This document shows positions 39,737-48,683 of a stretch of 64,000 nt of DNA, piece by piece. The DNA is from Gammaproteobacteria bacterium. Lineage in GTDB: Bacteria; Pseudomonadota; Gammaproteobacteria; Eutrophobiales; Eutrophobiaceae. Position numbers and translations under genes: made by a program. Below the pieces are notes generated by a model, which did not search any database, had not been told where the DNA came from, and saw only the letters and a list, made by a program, of their open reading frames with translations. The number at the start of each line of letters is the position of its first letter. Position 1 is the first letter of the stretch. The DNA is taken from the NCBI GenBank assembly GCA_016193395.1, contig JACPSH010000053.1:31706-95705 (forward strand). Direction: 5' to 3'.

Positions 39737-41252
39737 CGGCTCCCCCTTTCAGCGCCGCATCCGCGGCTTCAAACCAGGGCCGGCGCGCAGTCATGATCAG
39801 GGCCCCGGCGCGCTGTGCGTCCATCCCCTCGATCTCCATGAGATCGTCTACGGCCTGTTCCGCGAGGTGCTCCATAGTGACCACGCCCCGCCCGGCAAGC
39901 TCGTAGGCCAGCGCCTCATCCATCCCCTCCATGCGCAGCAGGTCCTCGGCAGGCTCGGCATCAGACAGCCGTTCCTCGTTGACAATAGCCCGCGTCAACA
40001 TGACGTCACGGGCACGGTCGCGCAGTTCCTTGACCAGGTCCTGATCGAACTCCTCAATTTTGAGCATCTCGTTCTCCGGAACATACGCGACTTCTTCGAT
40101 GCTGGAGAATCCCTCCTGCACCAGGATGGAGGCCACCTCGTCATCGACGTCGAGTTGCTCCTTGAACATTGCCTGCAGGTTTTGCGACTCGACCTCGTTC
40201 TTCTGGTCCGCCTGCTCCACGGACATGATGTTCAGTTCCCATTTGGTGAGCTCGCTGGCGAGCTTGACGTTCTGACCGCCGCGGCCGATGGCCTGGGACA
40301 GTTGCTCTTCCGCGACGGCGACATCCATGCTGTGCGCGTCCTCGTCGACCATGATGGACACGACTTCGGCGGGCGCCATGGCATTGATGACAAACTGGGC
40401 CGGGTTCTCGTCCCAGAGGATGATGTCGACGCGTTCCCCGGCCAGCTCGTTGGATACGGCCTGGACGCGCGATCCACGCATCCCGACGCAGGCACCAATC
40501 GGGTCGATGCGCGGATCCCTGGCGCGCACTGCGATCTTGGCCCGGGAGCCGGGGTCGCGCGCGCCGCTGATGATCTCGATCAGGCCGTCGTTGATTTCAG
40601 GGACTTCGATCTTGAACAGCTCGATCAGCAGTTCAGGTGCAGTCCGGCTCAGGAACAGCTGCGGGCCCCGAATTTCCGCGCGGACTTCGCGCAGATGGGC
40701 CCGCAAGCGGTCTCCCGGCCGCACGGCCTCGCGCGGGATCATCTGATCCCGGGCGATCAGCGCCTCGGCGTTGCTGCCGAGATCCAGTATGACGCCGCTG
40801 CGCTCGACGCGTTTCACCACGCCGCTGACCATCTCGCCGACGCGATTCCGGTATGCCTCCAGCACCTGGTTGCGCTCCGCCTCGCGCACTTTCTGTACGA
40901 TGACCTGCTTGGCGGTCTGGGCCGCGATTCGCCCAAACTCGACGGAAGCCATCGGTTCCTCCACGAACCCGCCGATCTGTATATCAGGATTTTGCCGCCG
41001 CGCGTCCGACAGACGGATCTGACGGGCGGGGAACTCCAGGGGGTCCGGGCTGTCCTCGACGATTTCCCAGCGCCGGAAAGTCTCGTAATCGCCTGTCGTC
41101 CGGTCCACCGAAACGCGAACTTCGATGTCTTCGCGGTTGCGCTTCTTGGTCGCACTCGCCAGGGCCGCCTCTATGGCCTCAAAGATGATCTCCTTGGCCA
41201 CGCCTTTTTCATTCGAAACGACGTCAACGACTGTCAGAATGTCTTTGTTCAT
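39729..41252 (-). CDS. nusA: Transcription termination/antitermination factor NusA
   Basis: The 507-residue protein has the N-terminal RNA polymerase-binding domain, S1 ([19 protein letters not shown]), two KH domains ([32 protein letters not shown]) and two C-terminal acidic AR repeats (residues about 370-500). NusA modulates pausing, termination and antitermination. Two terminator hairpins in the leader of this operon would be natural targets for NusA autoregulation, as known for E. coli. Confidence 0.98.
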
Positions 41253-41326
41253 ATTCCGCTTGAATGCAATTTAAGAAAATCGCCCGTAAGCGCGCGTCCT
41301 GCCGCCGGGAACCTGCCGGAAAGCAA

Positions 41327-41782
41327 CTACAGCTGGGGCACTAGCCGCGCTTTTTCAATCATGTCGGCCGGGATCGAATACACCTTTTCTCCCGCCAGAA
41401 TGGAAACGGCGTCCTCACCCACCTCGCCGATCCGCCCGGAAATCTGTCTGCGGCCTTCGAGCTTTGCGGTCAGGCGTATCCGGATTTCGTGTCCGGCAAA
41501 ACGACGGAACTGGTCCAGGCTGAACAACAGCCGATCCAGCCCGGGTGAGGACACTTCCAGATCATACGGGCCGCGAATGGGGTCCTCGACATCGAGCACC
41601 CCCGTGATCTGGCGGCTGACGCGCTCGCAGTCCGCAACCGTGACGCCGCCTTCGCGATCGACATAAACACGCAGCAACGAACGGCGCCCGCGGGCCAGAT
41701 GCTCCAGACCCCAGAGCTCGTATCCCATCGCCGCGACGACAGGGCCGAGCAGATTCAGCAGGACCGGATTCTGCCGATTCAT
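41327..41782 (-). CDS. rimP: Ribosome maturation factor RimP
   Basis: A 151-residue protein with LLGPVVAAMGYELWGLEHLA, LRVYVDREGGVTVADCERVS and VSSPGLDRLLFSLDQFRRF, typical of RimP. It assists 30S assembly. ATG 41782 fits the family; a frame reaching back to 41827 would read through a terminator hairpin and is less likely. No good ribosome site is visible before 41782. It opens the protein-coding part of the rimP-nusA-infB operon. Confidence 0.94.
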   Translation of the reverse strand: MNRQNPVLLNLLGPVVAAMGYELWGLEHLARGRRSLLRVYVDREGGVTVADCERVSRQITGVLDVEDPIRGPYDLEVSSPGLDRLLFSLDQFRRFAGHEIRIRLTAKLEGRRQISGRIGEVGEDAVSILAGEKVYSIPADMIEKARLVPQL

Positions 41783-41793
41783 TGCGCGCAAAC

Positions 41794-41817
41794 AAAAAGT
41801 GGGCCGGCGGCCCACTC
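41794..41817 (-). terminator. Terminator/attenuator directly before rimP
   Basis: On the minus strand an 8-bp perfect stem (AGTGGGCC with GGCCCACT, 3-base loop) is followed by TTTTTG, ending about 11 bases before the rimP ATG. It is well placed to attenuate the operon or to sequester the rimP start. Confidence 0.7.
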
Positions 41818-41907
41818 TTCTCCACATCCTTCAATCGACGGAACAAGTATAGCGGTCCCGCCGGGCGTCTGCCAACCCAACGCCAACCTCCCGATACTGC
41901 CCAAAAA

Positions 41908-41928
41908 CAAAAAAACCCCTGAACGGGG
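41908..41928 (-). terminator. Terminator after initiator tRNA
   Basis: On the minus strand CCCC-GTTCA-GGGG is followed by seven T residues, 17 bases after the tRNA 3' end. The stem is short (4 bp) but may extend into neighbouring G/C tracts. It separates tRNA transcription from rimP-nusA-infB. Confidence 0.65.
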
Positions 41929-41944
41929 CGGGGCTACCAGCGAC

Positions 41945-42021
41945 TGGTAGCGGGGGCAGGATTTGAACCTGCGACCTTCGGGTTATGAGCCCGACGAGCT
42001 GCCAGACTGCTCCACCCCGCA
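41945..42021 (-). tRNA. metY: Initiator tRNA-fMet (CAT)
   Basis: A 77-base tRNA with encoded CCA, anticodon loop CTCATAA (CAU) and T-loop GTTCAAATC. Initiator marks are visible: three G-C pairs in the anticodon stem (GGG/CCC) and no Watson-Crick pair at 1:72 (T and T instead of the E. coli C and A). Its place before rimP-nusA-infB is the same as E. coli metY. Confidence 0.96.
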
Positions 42022-42095
42022 ACAAAGGATGCGCATACTACAGCGGGAGGTCACCGTTTTCAAGCCAAAAACGCGCGGATCCAGGGCCTCGCGCG

Positions 42096-43241
42096 TCATG
42101 AGAGGCGTACCGGCTGGCGCCGCGCTCCCCACGTACCGTGGCGCCCATCGAACACGCCTGGACACTGAGTGCCGCAACTTCGGCACCGGCCGGACTCCGT
42201 CACTTGCCAGTCCTTCAATACGTACCAGTCGCGCGCGATGAGCAACGCGCCACAGCCGCTGCAATAGGTGCTTCCACCCTTCATGTCGTGCACGTTGCCC
42301 GTATACACGAAATGCAGTCCGTTCTGCATCGCGATGGACCGGGCGCGGGTCAGAGTCGCGGGTGGAGTGTGCGGCTTGTCCCGCATCTTCCAGTCCGGGT
42401 GAAAAGCGGTGAAGTGAAGCGGCACTTCCGGGCCGAGCTGTTCCAAGATCCATCGGCTCATCGAATCGATTTCCTGATCGGAGTCATTCTCGTCCGGGAT
42501 GAGCAGGGTTGTGATTTCAAACCAGACCTGGGTTTCATGCCTGAGATAGACAAGCGTGTCCAGCACCGGCTGCAGCTGCCCGCCGGTCACGTGCCGGTAA
42601 AAGCGCTCGCTGAAGGCCTTCAAGTCCACGTTCGCCGCGTCCATATAGCTGTAGAACTCCCGGCGCGGCTCTGGACAGACATATCCGGCCGTGACGGCGA
42701 CCGACTTGATGCCCACTGCCCGACAGGCCTGCGCGACGTCAATCGCATACTCGTGAAACACGACCGGATCATTGTAGGTGAACGCCACCGAACGGCAGCC
42801 GAGGGTGACGGCGGTATGCGCCAGTTTCTCCGGCGAAGCCGCATCCGCCAGTGTGTCGATTTCCCGGGACTTGCTGATATCCCAGTTCTGACAGAACTTG
42901 CAGGCCAGGTTGCAGCCGGCCGTGCCGAAGGACAGTACGGACGTTCCGGGCAGGAAATGATTCAGCGGTTTCTTTTCAATGGGATCGATGCAGAAGCCGC
43001 TGGAGCGCCCGTAGCTGGTCAGCACGATCTCGTCGTCCTGGCAGGCGCGCACGAAGCACAACCCTCGTTGTCCATTCCTGAGTTTGCAGGCCCGCGGACA
43101 GACGTCGCACTGGACCCGGCCGTCGGGGAGGTGATGCCAGTAGCGCGTCCTGACGATGGAAGGATCCTGGACTAGGGTGCTCATGCTGCAGCCTCCGGCG
43201 GCCGGTTTGTCAGGCGCCGCCACGCCCGGTGACTCAGACAT
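42096..43241 (-). CDS. amrS: AmmeMemoRadiSam system radical SAM enzyme AmrS
   Basis: The 381-residue protein has an N-terminal cysteine motif (CDVCPRACKLRNGQRGLC), then the radical SAM motif CNLACKFC, and a C-terminal cysteine group (CSGCGALLI, CRSCGTQC) that may bind metal. This architecture fits AmrS, a pyruvate formate-lyase-activating-enzyme relative found with Memo and AMMECR1 proteins. The reaction is not established. Neither partner gene is in this window. ATG 43241 is used; ATG 43184 is also plausible. It follows the TPR lipoprotein gene. Confidence 0.88.
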   Translation of the reverse strand: MSESPGVAAPDKPAAGGCSMSTLVQDPSIVRTRYWHHLPDGRVQCDVCPRACKLRNGQRGLCFVRACQDDEIVLTSYGRSSGFCIDPIEKKPLNHFLPGTSVLSFGTAGCNLACKFCQNWDISKSREIDTLADAASPEKLAHTAVTLGCRSVAFTYNDPVVFHEYAIDVAQACRAVGIKSVAVTAGYVCPEPRREFYSYMDAANVDLKAFSERFYRHVTGGQLQPVLDTLVYLRHETQVWFEITTLLIPDENDSDQEIDSMSRWILEQLGPEVPLHFTAFHPDWKMRDKPHTPPATLTRARSIAMQNGLHFVYTGNVHDMKGGSTYCSGCGALLIARDWYVLKDWQVTESGRCRSCGTQCPGVFDGRHGTWGARRQPVRLS

Positions 43242-43307
43242 TATCAGTGCGTGAAGGCCCCGGACTCAACCGCCCCGTCAAAACGCCACGATCGGGGCGC
43301 GGGCCAA

Positions 43308-43847
43308 TCACTCATTCCCCCCGGCCAATTGCCTGGCGCGGGCGATCAGCCGCGCATTCGCTTTCCGGAGTTCTGGATCCCCTGTCGCCAGGCTATCGGA
43401 TTTGCGCGCCAGCGCCATGGCTTGCTCCCACCGACCCTGGCCCAGCCGCACGCGCGCCAGACGGTGCCACAGGAGCGCGTTATCGGGGGCAATCCGCAGC
43501 GCCCGTTCGAGGGCCGCGGCGGCGCCTTCCGCCTCGCCACTTCGGAGTCTTTGGTCCGCTTCTCCGGCCAGCGCAATGACCGCCGGATTGGGCGTCGGGG
43601 TGGCAGCGGCCGTCGCTGTCTCCCTGTCTGTCGCATGCGCCTCGACTCCGGTCTCTTCAACCGGCTCGGTCGTGGCGACTGCCTCCGGCACCGGCGGGCC
43701 TGCGCCGCGATGATCCACCGGCGCCGGTCCCGGACCATGAAATCCGGCGCAGGCCGAATTCAACGACAGGATGACCAGGATCGCGAGAGGCCAAGGGGCC
43801 GGCCGCGGAAATGCCTGCCCATTGTCCTGGATCACCGAAGTCAACAT
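43308..43847 (-). CDS. TPR lipoprotein, LpoP-like candidate activator of PBP1b
   Basis: A 179-residue product with a lipoprotein signal (LAILVILSLNSACAG), a Pro/Thr/Glu-rich linker, and a C-terminal TPR region (residues about 95-175; AEGAAAALERALRIAPDNAL, WHRLARVRLGQGRWEQAMAL). Its start overlaps the end of the PBP1b gene. In Pseudomonas the PBP1b activator LpoP is an outer-membrane TPR lipoprotein encoded beside the PBP1b gene, so the same job is inferred here. A general TPR lipoprotein cannot be excluded. Confidence 0.75.
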   Translation of the reverse strand: MLTSVIQDNGQAFPRPAPWPLAILVILSLNSACAGFHGPGPAPVDHRGAGPPVPEAVATTEPVEETGVEAHATDRETATAAATPTPNPAVIALAGEADQRLRSGEAEGAAAALERALRIAPDNALLWHRLARVRLGQGRWEQAMALARKSDSLATGDPELRKANARLIARARQLAGGNE

Positions 43848-46111
43848 CCGCCACCCTCTCCCGGACGATGCGGCTTGATAAATGGCACCGACTCGAGGAC
43901 GCGGCAGGCGCCGCGATACTGAATCCTCGCGCTATCCATAAACGCAATGTCCGAGGGTGGGTGCGCCTTCAGCGGCTGGATCCGGGCTGCCAACATCAAG
44001 GCGGCCCAGACGCTCATCGCCCCCGTGGCACCGGTCAGCCCCATGGACCTGTTATCGTCGCGACCCACCCAGGTCACGGCGAGCAGGTCCTCACCATACC
44101 CGGCGAACCAGCTGTCGCGAAGATCATCCGTGGTCCCGGTCTTGCCGGCAATGGGCGTTGCCTCGTCCATGATCGCGTTCAATGCGCGCGCAGTGCCTTC
44201 TGATACCACGCGTTGCAACAGATAGTCCGTGAGGTACACCGCCGCCGGATCAAATGTGGCGGCCATCTGCAGACCGTGACGCCGGAGCGGATGTCCGCGA
44301 TCACTGACCACTTCCCGGATACCTTTCAATGGCGAAACAAACCCGCCGTTCGCTAGGGACTGGTAGAGCTGCGCGACTTCCACGGGCGACATCTCCACCG
44401 CGCCAAGCAGCAGCGAGGGATTTTGCGCCAATGGCCGGGCCAGGCCGCCACGAACAAGCGTCTCGATCACTTTATCGAGTCCTACCGCCAGTCCGAGGCG
44501 CACCGTCGCCACATTGTAGGAATGTGCTAGCGCCTCCATCATCGAAACGTCTTCGTGAAATGCCGAATCGTAGTTCTGCGGCCGCCAGGCTTGGCCGTTG
44601 CGCTGAACGATTTCCAGCGGCGAATCATCGAGCGGTGTCAGCACGTTGAATCGGGCAGGTTCGGACAGCGCGGCCAGGAAGACGAACGGCTTCACCAACG
44701 ATCCGATGGGGCGGCGGGCATCGAGGCTGCGGTTGAATTCTCCCGTCCCGTCCGAGCGGCCGCCGGCCGCGGCCAGTATTTCGCCATTGCTCGTTCTGAC
44801 CAACACCGCGGCAACCTGCAGCGACCCACGGGGCAATCCACGTTCCCGTTCCAGCCGCGCGATCGTCATGGTGGTCACGACCGAAGTCGTATCCTGCAAC
44901 GCGGGATCGACGGTCGTGAATATTCGCAGGCCGGCGCCCCGCAAATCGTCCTCACGGTACTCGCGCCGCAGCTGCCGCCGTATCGCGTCGACTACGGCGG
45001 GATACCTGGCCTGGGTCCATCCGGGCTGCGGGCTGATACCCAACGGCCTTTGCCGGGCCATCGCCGCAGCCCGCGCATCGATGTATCGCTCCTCAACCAT
45101 GCGATCCAGCACGTGATTGCGCCGCTCTATCGCACGCTTCGGGTAACGCCGCGGATTGTAATGGGAGGCACCGCGGACCAGACCCGCCAGCAACGCAAGT
45201 TGCTCTATCCCCAGTTCATCCAGGGGCCGGTCGAAGTAGTACACGGCCGCCGCGCCAAAACCGTGTATGGCGCGCTGACCATGCTGACCGAGATACACCT
45301 CATTTATATAAGTCTCCATGATCTGGTTCTTGCCCAGCCGCCGTTCCAGCAGCAGTGCCATCAGGATCTCGCTGATTTTTCTTGAGAAAGTACGCTCGCG
45401 GGACAGGAACAGGTTCTTGACCAACTGCTGGGTGAGCGTGCTGCCCCCCTGAACCCATTCACCCCGCAACAGATCGGTCAACAGGGCGCGGGCAATGCCG
45501 AACAGGTCAAGTCCCCCGTGATCGAAGAAACGCTGATCCTCGACCGCAACCAAGGCGTCGGCCAGCGCCGGGGGTAGGGACGAATAGGGGACAAAAACCC
45601 GATCCTCATCGCTAGCCGGGTAGATCCGGCCAATGAGCGGCGGTTCGATCCGCACCAGCGGCAGTCCGCTGCCGCGATCCCGATCATCGATGCGGACTAC
45701 CGCACCGTTGCTGAACCCGATTCGGAGCCGGCGTGCCGGTTCCGACCCATCCCAGTAGTCGAAACTCCGGGTGAAGACTTCAATGGATCCCGCATCGCGT
45801 CGATATTCCCCCGGTCGCGACGGCGGGTCCCAAGTCCTGTACCCGCTCGCCCGCAGCGCCCGCTCCAGCCCGGCCGGATCGAGTGGCTGCCCAGGATGGA
45901 CGTCCAGCGCGTTCGCATACAGGCGTCCCGGCAGCACCCACTGCCGGTTGGCCAGCCGTGAAACGAGATTCGTATCCAGCCAGACGATATAGGCGATCGG
46001 GGCGCAGAGGAAAATGATCAGAAGGTAAATCGATGACGGCCCGAACAGCCGGCGCGTGAAGGGGGCCAGGCCGGACCTTTGTGAACGTCTGCGGCGCCGG
46101 GCAGCAGGCAT
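43841..46111 (-). CDS. mrcB: Bifunctional penicillin-binding protein 1B
   Basis: The 756-residue class A PBP has a basic cytoplasmic N-terminus, one membrane segment (IYLLIIFLCAPIAYIVWL), a UvrB-like domain, a glycosyltransferase domain (VEDQRFFDHGGLD, GGSTLTQQLVKNLFLSRERT), and a transpeptidase domain with SxxK in PIGSLVKPF, SYN in LAHSYNVAT, and KTG in IAGKTGTTDD. It polymerises and crosslinks peptidoglycan. ATG 46111 puts the anchor near the N-terminus; the longer frame to 46246 runs through a terminator. It is followed by an overlapping TPR lipoprotein gene. Confidence 0.95.
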   Translation of the reverse strand: MPAARRRRRSQRSGLAPFTRRLFGPSSIYLLIIFLCAPIAYIVWLDTNLVSRLANRQWVLPGRLYANALDVHPGQPLDPAGLERALRASGYRTWDPPSRPGEYRRDAGSIEVFTRSFDYWDGSEPARRLRIGFSNGAVVRIDDRDRGSGLPLVRIEPPLIGRIYPASDEDRVFVPYSSLPPALADALVAVEDQRFFDHGGLDLFGIARALLTDLLRGEWVQGGSTLTQQLVKNLFLSRERTFSRKISEILMALLLERRLGKNQIMETYINEVYLGQHGQRAIHGFGAAAVYYFDRPLDELGIEQLALLAGLVRGASHYNPRRYPKRAIERRNHVLDRMVEERYIDARAAAMARQRPLGISPQPGWTQARYPAVVDAIRRQLRREYREDDLRGAGLRIFTTVDPALQDTTSVVTTMTIARLERERGLPRGSLQVAAVLVRTSNGEILAAAGGRSDGTGEFNRSLDARRPIGSLVKPFVFLAALSEPARFNVLTPLDDSPLEIVQRNGQAWRPQNYDSAFHEDVSMMEALAHSYNVATVRLGLAVGLDKVIETLVRGGLARPLAQNPSLLLGAVEMSPVEVAQLYQSLANGGFVSPLKGIREVVSDRGHPLRRHGLQMAATFDPAAVYLTDYLLQRVVSEGTARALNAIMDEATPIAGKTGTTDDLRDSWFAGYGEDLLAVTWVGRDDNRSMGLTGATGAMSVWAALMLAARIQPLKAHPPSDIAFMDSARIQYRGACRVLESVPFIKPHRPGEGGGC

Positions 46112-46155
46112 GGGGACTATGCCGGAAGTCAGTAAAAACCGGTGTCCCGGCCCGG

Positions 46156-46188
46156 AAAATAAAAGGGCCCCGCCAATAGGAGGGGCCC
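46156..46188 (-). terminator. Rho-independent terminator after the 21-codon gene
   Basis: On the minus strand GGGCCCC and GGGGCCC (46182-46188 and 46165-46171) form a 7-bp G/C stem with a 10-base loop, followed by TTTTATTTT. It ends the small-gene transcript 45 bases before mrcB. No T-run exists on the plus strand side. Confidence 0.85.
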
Positions 46189-46345
46189 GAAACTCAAGGG
46201 AGAATGTCTCGGAGAGATCCTTCGACTCCCCGCCGTCCCCGCCCACTTTCTGGCCATGGCACGGCGCTTCTCCCGTCTAGCCTTTATCTCCGCCCTGGCA
46301 TCGAGCCTGCGCTATTGCGCGCGTCAGGCGGGACTTTAGGTCTGG

Positions 46346-46411
46346 CTATTTCTTCTTGGAACGTCTTGCTTTCTTCTTGCCCGCCTTCTTCTTACCGCGT
46401 TTCTTAGCCAT
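46346..46411 (-). CDS. 21-residue lysine-rich basic protein
   Basis: A complete small frame encodes 21 residues starting MAKKRGKKKAGKKK and ending RRSKKK; 11 are Lys and 3 Arg. A GGGGAG ribosome site lies about eight bases before the ATG. A perfect -10 box is about 77 bases upstream of the ATG and a strong terminator about 160 bases after the stop, so it appears to have its own transcript. The composition suggests nucleic acid or ribosome binding, like very small ribosomal proteins or histone H1-like tails, but I recognise no family. It could alternatively be part of a small RNA. Confidence 0.6.
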   Translation of the reverse strand: MAKKRGKKKAGKKKARRSKKK

Positions 46412-46487
46412 ATATAGACTCCCCTTGAACCAGATTGGAGTAACTAATGGTTTAACAGCAACAACACCACAACACGACTCGCATCTT

Positions 46488-46516
46488 ATTATAGTAAGGA
46501 TTTTCTGAATTTCTAA
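46488..46516 (-). promoter_or_regulatory. Promoter of the lysine-rich small gene
   Basis: A perfect TATAAT (46493-46488 on the minus strand) lies in AT-rich sequence. The hexamer 17 bases upstream is TTAGAA, a weak -35 match. The predicted leader before the small ATG is about 70 bases. Confidence 0.55.
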
Positions 46517-46612
46517 TGTTTTTTTCTTGCTTTGACATCAACGCCACCCCTGAATTGAGAAGCACGTCAACACCTGCGACCGAAAAAGGATCCGATCACG
46601 CTCACTTCGCGC

Positions 46613-47272
46613 TCACTTGCCCTTCAGCGCCGCCAGCACATTTCTCTTTATCTCCCCCACCTCTCCGATTCCCTCCACGTGGATCAGCGCGGGCGCGCGA
46701 CGATCGCCCGTCTTCGCCCACTTCGAGTAGTGGTCGATCAACGGCGCCGTCTGTGAATGATAGACCTGGAGCCGTTTATGCACGGTTTCCACCCGGTCAT
46801 CCTCGCGCTGGATCAATGGTTCTCCGGTGACGTCATCCTTGTCGGCCTGGCGCGGCGGATTGAAGACAATGTGATAGGTGCGGCCGGATGCCAGGTGGAC
46901 CCGCCGGCCGCTCATTCGCCGGATGATCTCCTGGTCGGGAACGCGCAGTTCCAGGACGAATTCGACGTCGATATCGGACTTGCGCATGCCTTCGGCCTGG
47001 GCGATCGTGCGCGGAAAGCCGTCGAAGAGGTATCCGTTGTTGCAATCCGGCTGCGTGATGCGTTCCTTGACCAGATCCAGGATTAATTGATCGGAGACGA
47101 GTTCGCCCGCGTCCATGACCTTCTTTGCTTCCCTGCCGAGCGCGGTGCCCGCCTTGACGGCGGCTCGAAGCATGTCCCCGGTCGAAATCTGAGGAACCTT
47201 GAACGATTCGCAAATGACGCTGGCCTGTGTACCCTTGCCAGCGCCAGGTGGTCCTAACAATATGATTTTCAT
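46613..47272 (-). CDS. adk: Adenylate kinase
   Basis: A 219-residue enzyme of normal length with the P-loop GPPGAGKGT at the N-terminus, the AMP site ([14 protein letters not shown]), [12 protein letters not shown] and a long LID domain ([19 protein letters not shown]) lacking the zinc-binding cysteines of some relatives. It interconverts AMP, ADP and ATP. It is transcribed away from the broken Mth938-like gene. Confidence 0.98.
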   Translation of the reverse strand: MKIILLGPPGAGKGTQASVICESFKVPQISTGDMLRAAVKAGTALGREAKKVMDAGELVSDQLILDLVKERITQPDCNNGYLFDGFPRTIAQAEGMRKSDIDVEFVLELRVPDQEIIRRMSGRRVHLASGRTYHIVFNPPRQADKDDVTGEPLIQREDDRVETVHKRLQVYHSQTAPLIDHYSKWAKTGDRRAPALIHVEGIGEVGEIKRNVLAALKGK

Positions 47273-47338
47273 GTTATTTATTCCCCCTGCTACGGATTGT
47301 TAGAATGGCACTCCCGGAATTCGTTCGAACCGACCGCC

Positions 47339-47630
47339 ATGAAGATTGATCTGGACCTGGTAAGTGGCCACGCCCGCAAGATCGACGCCTACGCCACCGG
47401 CAGTGTCACCGTGGCTGCCGTCGTCTACCGTCACAGCATCGTGCTGGGTTCCGGTCAACCTCATTGGCACCGGCCGGGGCCTCTTGTTTCCTGCCGCCTC
47501 CCTGCTCGCCCCCCTGGCATCGAAACGGATTGGATTCGAAATCATGGACACCGGGGCGGCCTGCAGAGCCTACAATTTTCTGCTGGGCGAAGGCCGGCAG
47601 GTCGCCGCTGGGCTCCTCATGATCGAATGA
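47339..47630 (+). pseudogene. Broken Mth938-like (DUF498) domain gene
   Basis: Two pieces of one protein lie in different frames. The first frame from ATG 47339 gives an N-terminus (MKIDLDLVSGHARKI ... VVYRHSIVLGSG) like Mth938-domain proteins. The next frame, from about 47454 to the stop at 47630, gives the conserved C-terminal half (NLIGTGRGLLFP ... FEIMDTGAACRAYNFLLGEG). About 28 central residues expected in the family are missing, and the frame shifts by +1 at the junction, where GGTCA (47453-47457) could be a deletion microhomology. Neither frame alone encodes a full domain. An assembly error is the alternative. Confidence 0.75.
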
Positions 47631-47640
47631 TGTGACAGTT

Positions 47641-48666
47641 TCACCCCTCCTGAAACAGCGCATCGATTGAAAATCCCTCCCGTTCCAGGATCTGGCGCAG
47701 CCGCCGGATTGCCTCAATCTGGATCTGCCTCACCCGTTCCCGCGTCACACCCAGCTCAGCGCCGATTTCCTCGAGCGTTGACACTTCCCTTCCGTGAAGG
47801 CCGAAACGACGCTCCACGACCGCGCGCTGTTTATCGCTGAGCTGGCTCAACCAGATATCGATATGGCGCTGCACGTCGCTATTCTGCAGAAGCAGCGAAG
47901 GATCGGTGTTGTGTTCGTCGGGAATCATGTCCAGGAGCGACTTGTCTGATTCCCTGCCGGTGGGAGAATCCACCGAGGCTACGCGCTCGTTCAATCCGAG
48001 CATGCGCTTGACCTCGTCGATTGGCCGATCCAGGTGGGCGGCGACATCTTCCGGAGTGGGTTCGCGGTCCAGTTTCTGCGCCAGGCACCGCGCCGCCCGA
48101 AGGTAGATGTTGATTTCCTTGACCACGTGGATGGGCAGGCGCACGGTACGGGTCTGGTTCATCAATGCCCGCTCGATGGTTTGCCTAATCCACCATGTGG
48201 CATAGGTAGAGAACCGGAAACCCCGTTCCGGATCGAATTTTTCCACGGCCCGGATCAGTCCCAGGTTGCCTTCCTCAATCAGGTCCAGAAGCGCCAGGCC
48301 GCGATTCATGTAGCGCCTGGCGATCTTCACGACCAGCCGGAGATTACTTTGGATCATCCGGCAACGGGCACTGTCGTTGCCGGCGCGCGCCGCGCGTGCG
48401 TACCGGACCTCTTCCTCCGCCGTCAACAGCGGCGAAAACCCAATCTCGCCCAGGTAGAGCCGCGTGGCGTCGAGCTCGCCCTCGCTCAGTGATGCGGACG
48501 CGGTCTCATCTGCGGACTCGACCGAGAGCGCCTCTTCCGCATCCGCCTCCGGTTCCTCGAGATCTTCGAGTTCCGACAGGTTTTCAAGCTCAAACTCCCC
48601 TTCAGCGGAGTGCTCCGTGGCGTCGGGCCTGGAAGATTTGGAAACTTGGGATCGCCTGGCGGTCAT
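47641..48666 (-). CDS. rpoS: RNA polymerase sigma factor RpoS
   Basis: The 341-residue sigma70-family protein has an acidic N-terminal extension (residues about 20-60), region 1.2 ([20 protein letters not shown]), region 2 ([36 protein letters not shown]), region 3 and region 4 ([20 protein letters not shown]). Its length and the surE-pcm-nlpD-rpoS order identify stationary-phase sigma S rather than RpoD or RpoH. No good ribosome site is seen before ATG 48666, consistent with regulated translation, but this is not proof. Confidence 0.96.
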   Translation of the reverse strand: MTARRSQVSKSSRPDATEHSAEGEFELENLSELEDLEEPEADAEEALSVESADETASASLSEGELDATRLYLGEIGFSPLLTAEEEVRYARAARAGNDSARCRMIQSNLRLVVKIARRYMNRGLALLDLIEEGNLGLIRAVEKFDPERGFRFSTYATWWIRQTIERALMNQTRTVRLPIHVVKEINIYLRAARCLAQKLDREPTPEDVAAHLDRPIDEVKRMLGLNERVASVDSPTGRESDKSLLDMIPDEHNTDPSLLLQNSDVQRHIDIWLSQLSDKQRAVVERRFGLHGREVSTLEEIGAELGVTRERVRQIQIEAIRRLRQILEREGFSIDALFQEG

Positions 48667-48683
48667 GCAAAACGGTCGGCGGT

